This document shows positions 1 to 5,342 of a DNA stretch of 10,949 nt, one piece after another (positions within the stretch are counted from its first letter, which is position 1; the number at the start of each line of letters is the position of its first letter). The DNA lies in NCBI GenBank assembly GCA_030630445.1, contig DAOVNC010000079.1, forward strand, positions 1 to 10,949, in the 5' to 3' direction. Made by a program: the position numbers and the translations under genes. The notes below the pieces were generated by a model. It saw only the letters and a list, made by a program, of their open reading frames with translations, made no database searches and was not told the origin of the DNA. The stretch comes from Kiritimatiellales bacterium (GTDB lineage: Bacteria; Verrucomicrobiota; Kiritimatiellia; Kiritimatiellales; Pontiellaceae).

Positions 1-1168
1 CGACCAGGAAAAGGACAATGTTCGGTTGGCCGACCATCGTGCTCACCCGGATGCCGGCACTATCGGTGCCGTCCGGATTGGTGGCGGTGAGGGTGTAGGT
101 GGTCGCGGCGCTGACCACCACCTGGGTGGACACCGTTCCCGTGACATCGCCAACACCTTGGTCGATGGCCAGCGTGGCGGCATCCGAAACCTGCCACGAG
201 AGCGTGACCGTGTCGCCATAGTTCGCCACGGAGGCGGGGGAAGCCGTGAAAGAGTGGATGGTTGGAGGGTAGAGGTTCACCGCAACCGGAACCGACGAGG
301 TGGCGCTTCCGTAGGCATTGTCGGCGATGAGGGTATAGGTGGTATCGGCATTGACCACCACTTGGGTGGACGTCGTTCCCGTGACCTCGCCGATGCCTTG
401 GTCGATGCGCAGCGTGTCCGCATTGGTGGTCGACCAAGAGAGTGTGACCGAGCCACCGGCGTCAACCGTGGCGGGAGAAGCGGTTAAGGAACCGATCGTC
501 GGTGGGGGTGGCGGAGGAGCGGCGCCGTCTTCAAGCGTGATTCCATCATAGATCGCGTAGGCGCCGCCGCCGGACAGACTGGTTTGATAGATTTCCAAGG
601 TGTAGGTTCCTGCTCCGAGGGTGGTTCCCGCCAAGTCGAAGGCCACGCTGTGGTAGGCCGGGCTGGTTGCATAATCCACCGTGGAAGATCCCGTGACCGC
701 TGCACCGAGCGTACCTCCGCTCAGGGAGTACACGAGGGTTGAAGAATAGGACTGGTCCTGGGTTCCGGTATTGGTGGTGTGCCCGGAGAGGACGGTCAGG
801 GTCGAAAGATTCGTGGTGGTGTTGAGGGTGAAGGTCAGGCTAAAGCCGCGCTTCGACGTGCTTCCGTCGAGATTGTGATTCCGGCTGAGATAGATGTTGT
901 TGGGGCCGGCATAGATGGCCGTTCCGCCCTGAAGCTGTGCAAAGCCACCCGAGGTGGTGCTGATGGTGGTCAGTCCGGAAATCGAGGAAACCATGGAACC
1001 GGTGGTCCAATCCGCGATGGCCACGCTGGATGACCCGGCTACATTGTCGGTATTGCCTGAAAAAACATAGGCCCCGGTGTTTCCATCAAAGTTCGAGGTG
1101 AATACCACCCCGCCCTGCGCAAAGGAAACGAGTGCGAGTAGCGCAATGGTTGTTATGCTTTTTTTCAT
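1..1168 (-). CDS. Modular secreted sulfatase, N-terminal part (FDGNTGA domain + two Ig-like repeats + start of sulfatase domain); cut by left edge
   Basis: This frame is open without a stop from ATG at 1168 to the left edge, giving 389 codons. GAGGAA at 1177-1182 is the likely ribosome binding site. Residues 1-17 (MKKSITTIALLALVSFA) form a signal peptide. Residues 21-212 are the FDGNTGA domain shared with the next two genes upstream. A run of six prolines (218-223) is a linker. Two Ig-like repeats follow at about 225-298 and 302-377, each with VTLSW, IDQG(I/V)G and TTYTLTA-type strands. The last visible residues, PNIVLFLV (382-389), have aspartate as the likely next residue. That is the usual opening of an S1 sulfatase domain, which continues with the first calcium-binding aspartates. 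A secreted sulfatase with adhesive or substrate-binding N-terminal modules is therefore inferred. The gene and its modular N-terminus are certain. The sulfatase assignment rests on eight residues, and the formylglycine cysteine would lie outside the window. Confidence 0.85.
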   Translation of the reverse strand, partial: MKKSITTIALLALVSFAQGGVVFTSNFDGNTGAYVFSGNTDNVAGSSSVAIADWTTGSMVSSISGLTTISTTSGGFAQLQGGTAIYAGPNNIYLSRNHNLDGSTSKRGFSLTFTLNTTTNLSTLTVLSGHTTNTGTQDQSYSSTLVYSLSGGTLGAAVTGSSTVDYATSPAYHSVAFDLAGTTLGAGTYTLEIYQTSLSGGGAYAIYDGITLEDGAAPPPPPPTIGSLTASPATVDAGGSVTLSWSTTNADTLRIDQGIGEVTGTTSTQVVVNADTTYTLIADNAYGSATSSVPVAVNLYPPTIHSFTASPASVANYGDTVTLSWQVSDAATLAIDQGVGDVTGTVSTQVVVSAATTYTLTATNPDGTDSAGIRVSTMVGQPNIVLFLV

Positions 1169-1176
1169 TATATTTA

Positions 1177-1182
1177 TTCCTC
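1177..1182 (-). promoter_or_regulatory. Ribosome binding site of the modular sulfatase gene
   Basis: GAGGAA on the minus strand ends eight bases before the ATG at 1168. It supports that start, which also gives a clean signal peptide. Confidence 0.6.
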
Positions 1183-1200
1183 GGTCCAGGGTCCTGCATT

Positions 1201-1231
1201 AAAAAAGGGGGCCTCAAATCAAGACACCCCC
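1201..1231 (-). terminator. Candidate intrinsic terminator after the PEP-CTERM gene
   Basis: Read on the minus strand, GGGGG (1231-1227) can pair with CCCCC (1211-1207), with a partly paired interior, and is followed at once by six T residues (1206-1201). It lies about 78 bases after the stop of the PEP-CTERM gene and 33 bases before the start of the next gene. It would separate the two transcripts or attenuate read-through. The stem is short and has an internal mismatch, so strength is uncertain. Confidence 0.55.
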
Positions 1232-1308
1232 TATCCTACCCGCCCCTGTCATCCTAACCGGAATGTGAAATTCGGTTGCGACTCGGGGCAAGCAGGTGAT
1301 CTATCGAA

Positions 1309-2034
1309 CTAGATCATGAGTCTACGGCGAACAAACAGGATTCCACCACCAAACAGCGCAACCATGCCAAGCGTGGCCGGTTCAGGGATGGCTTGGAGCG
1401 TGACACCGTCATAGATTGCGTAGGCACCGCCGCCAACCATATTGTTTACCGTCACCGACAAGGTGTAGTCTCCGGCACCAATGTCGGCAAATGACGACAG
1501 GTCGAAAGCTGAGGCGATGTAATCAACTCCAGCATAATCTATAGACCCAATAGTCTGTGTGATTGCGCCAACGATATCTCCCCCAGCGAGTGAAATCGTG
1601 AGGTCAGAAACATACGCCTGATTCTGCGTCCCTTGATTGTTGGTGTGGCCGGCACGCACCGTCAGGGTCGTTAGGTTCCATGAAGTATCAGTGGTGAAGG
1701 TCAGGCTGTAGCCGCGAGGATTCGCCCTATCAACAACATTGAGATTGTTGTTGATGTAGATATTATTCGGACCGGCAAAGGCAGCCGTTCCGCCCTGAAG
1801 CTGCGCGAATCCGGCACCGGGACTAATGGCGGTCAGTCCGGAAATCGCGGTGACCGAAGCGTCCGTAGTCCAGTCCGTGATGGCCACGGCAGCCGAGCCG
1901 GAGGCATTGTCGGTATTGCCTGGCAAAACCACGGCCCCGGTGTTTCCATCGAAGGCGGAGTCGAAGAGTACGTCGGCGCTGCTAACGCCAGCTATTGCAA
2001 CGACTGCAATTGCCGTTATGATCTGTTTTTTCAT
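1309..2034 (-). CDS. PEP-CTERM sorting-domain protein with a single FDGNTGA domain
   Basis: This is a 241-residue secreted protein of unknown substrate or partner. ATG at 2034 is chosen over an in-frame ATG at 2082 because AAGGAGAA (2041-2048) sits six bases upstream, and because translation from 2034 begins directly with a signal peptide (MKKQIITAIAVVAIAG, cleavage near SSA-D). Residues 21-214 are the FDGNTGA domain, ending in AYAIYDGVTL as in the neighbouring paralogues. The C-terminus is a classic exosortase recognition tail: Pro-Glu-Pro at 217-219, a hydrophobic helix, then RRR. Proteins with this tail are known to be cut and anchored or released by an exosortase, often in species that make extracellular polysaccharide. 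No catalytic motif is visible, so a surface or structural role is likely. It lies 84 bases after the frameshifted paralogue and is followed by a candidate terminator. Confidence 0.92.
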   Translation of the reverse strand: MKKQIITAIAVVAIAGVSSADVLFDSAFDGNTGAVVLPGNTDNASGSAAVAITDWTTDASVTAISGLTAISPGAGFAQLQGGTAAFAGPNNIYINNNLNVVDRANPRGYSLTFTTDTSWNLTTLTVRAGHTNNQGTQNQAYVSDLTISLAGGDIVGAITQTIGSIDYAGVDYIASAFDLSSFADIGAGDYTLSVTVNNMVGGGAYAIYDGVTLQAIPEPATLGMVALFGGGILFVRRRLMI

Positions 2035-2040
2035 TACTAT

Positions 2041-2048
2041 TTCTCCTT
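2041..2048 (-). promoter_or_regulatory. Strong ribosome binding site that sets the PEP-CTERM gene start at 2034
   Basis: AAGGAGAA on the minus strand, six bases before ATG 2034. The in-frame ATG at 2082 is upstream of this site and would add 16 residues before the signal peptide, so it is rejected as a start. Confidence 0.8.
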
Positions 2049-2071
2049 GTTGTTTCTCATTCGTCACAGTC

Positions 2072-2088
2072 AGCGGCACCATGCCGCT
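2072..2088 (-). promoter_or_regulatory. Hairpin in the leader of the PEP-CTERM gene
   Basis: A perfect 7-bp stem with a 3-base loop (AGCGGCA, TGG, TGCCGCT on the minus strand) lies about 40 bases before the ATG at 2034. It has no T tract, so it is not an obvious terminator for the gene ending at 2119. A different hairpin occupies the comparable place before the paralogue at 4054. Its function is unknown. Confidence 0.35.
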
Positions 2089-2118
2089 ATGGATTTCTGC
2101 AACAGAAAGTATAGACAG

Positions 2119-2635
2119 CTATTGAGTGATGACCCGATAGAAGGTTTGGTTCGGACCGATGATATTGGTGATGGTGATTTCACCACCGGTTCCTGCGATA
2201 CCCGACATGAACGTATCCCAGCCTCCAACGATTAGATTCGAATTGGTTTCCACCGTGTAGGTTGATCCGGAGTCTCCGACCCACGAAATCTCCATCTCGG
2301 TCCCCCCGGAAACGGGGCCGGAAATCGAAAGGGTGGCCGCGTTCTTTGGCGCATCCGCCGCCAGCAGGATTCCGTCAAAGACCGCATAGGCACCGCCGCC
2401 AACCAGGTTGTTCTCATACACCTCCAGCGTGTAGGTCCCGGCTCCGATGGTGGTTCCCGTCAGGTCGAAAGGTGAATCGATGTAGGCTATGCCCGAATAA
2501 TCCTGTTCCAGGATCGTCCGCGTGACGGCTGCACCGAGCGTCCCCCCGCTGAGGGAGATCGTGAGATCGGACGAGTAGGCCTGGTTCTGGGATGCGGTGT
2601 TGTTGCTGTGGCCTGCGCGTACCGTCAGGGGACCC
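2119..2635 (-). pseudogene. C-terminal part of the frameshifted two-copy FDGNTGA protein (second frame)
   Basis: After the frame break near 2628-2635, the family sequence continues in the next frame to the TAG at 2119-2121. Rejoined, the segment supplies the rest of the second FDGNTGA domain (ending AYAVFDGILL) and a final ~75-residue beta domain. That domain has the pattern ISWVGDSGSTYTVETNSNL, then GGW, then TFYRVITQ. Such YTVETxxNL...FYRV endings are, from memory, common at the C-termini of secreted Kiritimatiellota and Verrucomicrobia proteins. There is no PEP-CTERM tail. A GTG at 2421 could in principle start translation here, but no domain boundary, signal peptide or good ribosome site supports that. 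It is better read as the detached end of the gene starting at 4054. Confidence 0.8.
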
Positions 2636-4054
2636 TAGATTCCATGAGCGGTCGACGGTGAAGGTCAGGCTGTAGCCGCGGGGATCTACCCTATCGGCAA
2701 TATTGAGGTTGTGATTGATGTAGACGTTGTCCGTACTGGCGAATGCCGTGCCTGCCATCGTCACAAATCCACCGCCGGGGCTGATGGCGGTCAGGTCGGA
2801 AATCGCGGTAACCGAAACGTCCGTGGTCCAGTCCGTAATGCCCAGGGTGGTCGAGCCGGAGGTATCATCAGCGGATGCAATCTCCTCGGCTCCGGTGTTT
2901 CCATCAAAGTCGGAGGAGAAGAGCACCGGATTTTGATTCAACGTAATCTCTACCGATTCAACAACGCTTCCATTAACGTTGGTTGCCGTGAGGGTATAGG
3001 TGGCGCTATTGGTAACAATAACCTGCGTGGAAGCCATTCCCGTGACATCGCCAATGCCTTGATCGATGCTGAGTCCGGTCGCGTCATCAACCTGCCAGGA
3101 CAACGTGACCTCCGCCCCGGAAAAGACGTTCGTGCTGCTGGCGGTAAAGGACTGGATAACCGGCGGTGTGGCAATCACAGTGACCGGGACCGACGAGGTG
3201 GCGCTTCCATTGCCGTTGACGGCAATGAGGGTATAGGTGGTGTCGGCGGTGACAACGACATCGATTTGGGTAGCGCCCGAGACATCGCCGATGCCTTGGT
3301 CGAGGCTGAGCGAGTCCGCATTGGTGGTCTCCCAGGAAAGCGTGACGGTCTCGCCTGAAAAAACATTCGTGCTGCTGGCGTCGAACGATGTGATCGCTGG
3401 CTGTTGCGCGCCATTGTCGCCATCAAGCGTGATGCCGTCATAGATCGCGTAGGAACCGCTGCCATTGTTGTTCTGATACACTTGCAGGGTGTAGGTGCCG
3501 GCGCCGATGGTGGTTCCCGTCAGGTCGAAAGCCACGCTGTGGTAGGCCGGGGCGGTTCCATAATCCTCAGGGGACAATCCAGTGACTGCCGCACCCAGCG
3601 TACCCCCGGAGAGGGAAAAATTGAGATCCGAAGTGAAGCCCTGATCCTGGTTGCCCGTGTTGGTGCTGTGGCCGGAGAGAACGGTCAGGGTCGTTAGATC
3701 CCATGACGTATCGATGGTGAAGGTCAGGCTGTAGCCATGATCCGCATCCCCCAGATTGTGATTCCTGCTCAGATAAATGTTGCTGGGACCGGCATAGGTG
3801 CCCGCTCCGCCCTGAGTCTGTGCAAACCCACCTCCCTCGGCGGGGTGGATAGCGGTCAGGCCGGAAATCGAGGTAACCGATACATCGGTGGTCCAATCCG
3901 TGATGCTCACCGTGTTCGAACCGGTAACGTTATCTGTATTGCCCGCAAAGATGTGAGCCCCGGTATTGCCGTCAAAGCCCGAAGTGAAGAGCGCGGCGTG
4001 GCTAACGCCAACCATTGAAGCAACTGCAATTGCAGCTATAATCCGTTTATTCAT
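2414..4054 (-). CDS. Secreted multidomain protein, two FDGNTGA domains around two Ig-like repeats; frameshifted after residue 473
   Basis: ATG at 4054 is preceded by AAGGGAGAAC (4061-4070) and opens a signal peptide ending SHA-A at residue 20. Residues 21-211 are FDGNTGA domain copy 1. Ig-like repeats follow at about 218-294 and 298-373 (VTLSW, DQGIGDV and TYTLTA or TYTLIA strands). Copy 2 starts at 377 with VLFSSDFDGNTGA. Family sequence is lost after residue 473: the paralogues read WNLTTLTVRAGH here, while this frame reads WNLGSPDGTR and runs as unrelated sequence to the stop at 2414. One extra base restores the family frame down to 2119, predicting a 644-residue intact product. No catalytic motif is visible, and a surface, adhesion or glycan-binding role is inferred. 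The break may be a real mutation or an assembly or sequencing error. High similarity to the gene at 1-1168 points to recent duplication. Confidence 0.87.
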   Translation of the reverse strand: MNKRIIAAIAVASMVGVSHAALFTSGFDGNTGAHIFAGNTDNVTGSNTVSITDWTTDVSVTSISGLTAIHPAEGGGFAQTQGGAGTYAGPSNIYLSRNHNLGDADHGYSLTFTIDTSWDLTTLTVLSGHSTNTGNQDQGFTSDLNFSLSGGTLGAAVTGLSPEDYGTAPAYHSVAFDLTGTTIGAGTYTLQVYQNNNGSGSYAIYDGITLDGDNGAQQPAITSFDASSTNVFSGETVTLSWETTNADSLSLDQGIGDVSGATQIDVVVTADTTYTLIAVNGNGSATSSVPVTVIATPPVIQSFTASSTNVFSGAEVTLSWQVDDATGLSIDQGIGDVTGMASTQVIVTNSATYTLTATNVNGSVVESVEITLNQNPVLFSSDFDGNTGAEEIASADDTSGSTTLGITDWTTDVSVTAISDLTAISPGGGFVTMAGTAFASTDNVYINHNLNIADRVDPRGYSLTFTVDRSWNLGSPDGTRRPQQQHRIPEPGLLVRSHDLPQRGDARCSRHADDPGTGLFGHSLHRFTFRPDGNHHRSRDLHAGGV

Positions 4055-4101
4055 TTTATTGTTCTCCCTTTTTTTGGTTTTTCCCTATGAATCCACTCAT
4101 T

Positions 4102-4118
4102 CGGTTCACTAGGAACCG
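4102..4118 (-). promoter_or_regulatory. Hairpin in the leader of the gene at 4054
   Basis: CGGTTC and GAACCG form a 6-bp stem with a 5-base loop, 48 bases before the start. As in the PEP-CTERM gene leader, it lies between AAATCCAT and CGAATGAG, but its own sequence differs. It could be a transcript structure or a protein-binding dyad. The function is unknown. Confidence 0.35.
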
Positions 4119-4292
4119 CTGCTGCCATGGATTTTTTAGCCATAACTTCAGACCGCTATGTTTTTTGAGTCAAGTTACGGTGAAGAGATATACCGCAGTT
4201 CAGGCCACACGGTCTATCGGTCAAATGACGGATGCGGAGAGAGATGAACATTTCGATACCAAACCGGCCGTGAGGGCCGTTTGTTCGCTCCG

Positions 4293-4314
4293 AAAAAACC
4301 TTGGAGCAACGCTC
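4293..4314 (-). terminator. Weak candidate terminator beyond the response regulator
   Basis: On the minus strand GAGC-GTT-GCTC (4314-4304) is followed after five bases by six T residues (4298-4293). The stem is only 4 bp and not adjacent to the T run, and the site is about 190 bases beyond the regulator stop. This is therefore a low-confidence call. Confidence 0.25.
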
Positions 4315-4460
4315 TTTCCGGTTGCCCCCCTACTCTCCGTTTCACTTCGAGTGAACTACATAGGTCTCCGGGAATGATGCCCTACGTAGTCCCATCGTAG
4401 CAGGGCGAAGATGGCCTTTACAGTGGTGCCCGGTTTGCGCAGCTCTTTTTGCAAGAACCT

Positions 4461-4482
4461 CAACGTGCCTTCAGGGCCGTTG
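4461..4482 (-). promoter_or_regulatory. Stable hairpin just after the response regulator gene
   Basis: CAACG and CGTTG flank a GCC/GGC inner stem with one bulged base and a small TCA loop, starting 18 bases after the regulator TGA. No T tract follows, so it may protect the 3' end of the mRNA or act with Rho rather than as an intrinsic terminator. An adjacent GAACGTTC palindrome (4482-4489) overlaps its edge. Confidence 0.35.
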
Positions 4483-4499
4483 AACGTTCCGGTCCGCAA

Positions 4500-5135
4500 T
4501 CAGATAACGCCAGCGCGCAACGCCTTGGCCACGGCACCCGACTGGGACTGGACCTGCAGCTTTCCATAGATTTTTTCGAGGTGGGTTGCAACGGTGCTCC
4601 GGGCAATATCGAGCTTGGCAGCAATCTCCTTGACCGAAAGACCCTGAGCCAACTGTTCAAGCACATCGATCTCCCGCACGGTCAAATGGAAATCATCGAC
4701 CGGAGTAGGTTTGCGAAATTCTTCAAGGACGATTTTCGCCACGGATGGGCTCAATGCCGCCCCGCCCATGAAAACCTGCTTCAAGCCCTTGATAATTTCA
4801 GGTCCCGTGGCCGTCTTCAACAGATAACCGGCTGCGCCGGCATCCAAGGCCTGGAACACCTTTTCCTTGTCTTCAAAAACCGTCAGAACAATCACGGTTA
4901 TATCGGGAGCAAGGGTGGATAGTTTCTGGATGCCTTCCACGCCGCCCATTCCGGGAAGGCCCAGATCCATAAGCAGCAGATCCGGATGCGAATCCGACTC
5001 AACGGCCTCGAAAAGCCTGGAGCATGAAGAAAAGACCCGGCTACAGGTAATCTTCTTCTCGCGGTTTAACATCCGCTTTAACGTGCGTCTAAAAACCGTA
5101 TCGTCTTCGACTATCCATATGGAGATCGGTATCAT
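4500..5135 (-). CDS. LuxR/NarL-family two-component response regulator
   Basis: A 211-residue protein of normal length for the NarL/FixJ group. Residues 1-125 form a receiver domain with the acidic pocket E10-D11-D12, phospho-acceptor D57 in LLLMDLGLPGMGG, T85 and K107. Residues 148-211 form a LuxR-type helix-turn-helix (LTVREIDVLEQLAQG, then SVKEIAAKLDIARSTVATHL), ending LRAGVI as is typical. When phosphorylated it should bind DNA and control transcription. The partner is almost certainly the HisKA_3 kinase encoded just upstream (207 bp gap), since HisKA_3 kinases pair with this class of regulator. The ATG at 5135 has AGGG eight bases upstream, and no alternative start fits better. Its targets are likely the sulfatase, GH101 and perhaps the paralogue array downstream, but no binding site can be proven here. 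Confidence 0.96.
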   Translation of the reverse strand: MIPISIWIVEDDTVFRRTLKRMLNREKKITCSRVFSSCSRLFEAVESDSHPDLLLMDLGLPGMGGVEGIQKLSTLAPDITVIVLTVFEDKEKVFQALDAGAAGYLLKTATGPEIIKGLKQVFMGGAALSPSVAKIVLEEFRKPTPVDDFHLTVREIDVLEQLAQGLSVKEIAAKLDIARSTVATHLEKIYGKLQVQSQSGAVAKALRAGVI

Positions 5136-5220
5136 ATCAATTCCCTATATCTCCGTGACTCATTCACCTTCGTTCTGTGGAAAACCATACTTATACAACA
5201 CCAACGTAATGAAGAGGTGA

Positions 5221-5325
5221 GAATTCAGAATGAAGAATGGTGGAACTCAAGCGGCGTTGGCCTTTTATTAGTGGAAGCTGTCGCAGACCAACCATTCTTA
5301 ATTTTGAAATCTTCATTCTAAATTC
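5221..5325. repeat. Imperfect palindromic element (MITE- or REP-like) between kinase and regulator
   Basis: The two ends are inverted copies: GAATTcAGAATGAAGA at 5221-5236 and the reverse complement of GAATTtAGAATGAAGA at 5310-5325 (15 of 16 bases match). A second inner pair, AGAATGGTGG against AGAATGGTTGG, lies inside, with an A/T-rich insertion in the right arm. The interior also has GTTGG and CCAAC. It encodes no protein. The length (~105 bp) and terminal inverted repeats fit a small non-autonomous mobile or repeated element, but no target-site duplication is clear. Confidence 0.5.
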
Positions 5326-5342
5326 CCCAAAGCGAAACCGCA

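Larger units (their letters stand above)
4055..4499. other. 445 bp gene-free stretch with several short dyads
   Basis: No convincing gene is seen. It contains the ribosome site and leader hairpin of the gene at 4054, a GC-rich dyad at 4261-4282, a GAGC/GCTC hairpin beside a six-A run (4293-4314), a TTCACT/AGTGAA dyad at 4341-4355, a CTACG/CGTAG dyad at about 4382-4400, and a strong hairpin just after the response-regulator stop. On the minus strand TTGACT at 4175-4170 resembles a -35 box, but no matching -10 at normal spacing is clear. The stretch probably holds the end of the regulator transcript and the promoter of the paralogue array. Confidence 0.5.

Noticed and set aside
26..487. Plus-strand open frames over 26-551 rich in glycine, arginine and histidine
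   Set aside because: They are shadows of the repeat-rich minus-strand gene. The amino-acid mix is an artefact of the opposite strand, and no start signal or family match is seen.
41..496. Tandem similar units in 1-500 considered as a CRISPR or satellite array
   Set aside because: The units are ~230-bp coding repeats for Ig-like domains kept in frame, not short direct repeats with unique spacers.
2035..2082. Upstream ATG (2082) as start of the PEP-CTERM protein
   Set aside because: It would put 16 residues before a standard signal peptide. The strong AAGGAGAA site at 2041-2048 fits ATG 2034.
2711..3358. A 215-codon plus-strand open frame
   Set aside because: It lies opposite the second FDGNTGA copy and the Ig-like repeats, with the same shadow-type composition. 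The minus-strand reading has domains and a signal peptide.
4261..4282. GGCC-rich dyad (AAACCGGCC GTGA GGCCGTTT) as a terminator
   Set aside because: The stem has a bulge and is not followed by a real T tract on either strand, so I list it only as a dyad.
4087..4377. A 96-codon plus-strand frame in the gene-free stretch
   Set aside because: It has no ribosome binding site, lies opposite the direction of all genes, overlaps the leader of the gene at 4054 and resembles no family I know. It is kept only as part of the gap finding.
4356..4499. Minus-strand 47-codon frame starting TTG and touching the regulator stop
   Set aside because: Stop-start contact suggests coupling, but the start is TTG with no ribosome site and a strong hairpin sits inside the frame. 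Evidence for a real small protein is too thin.
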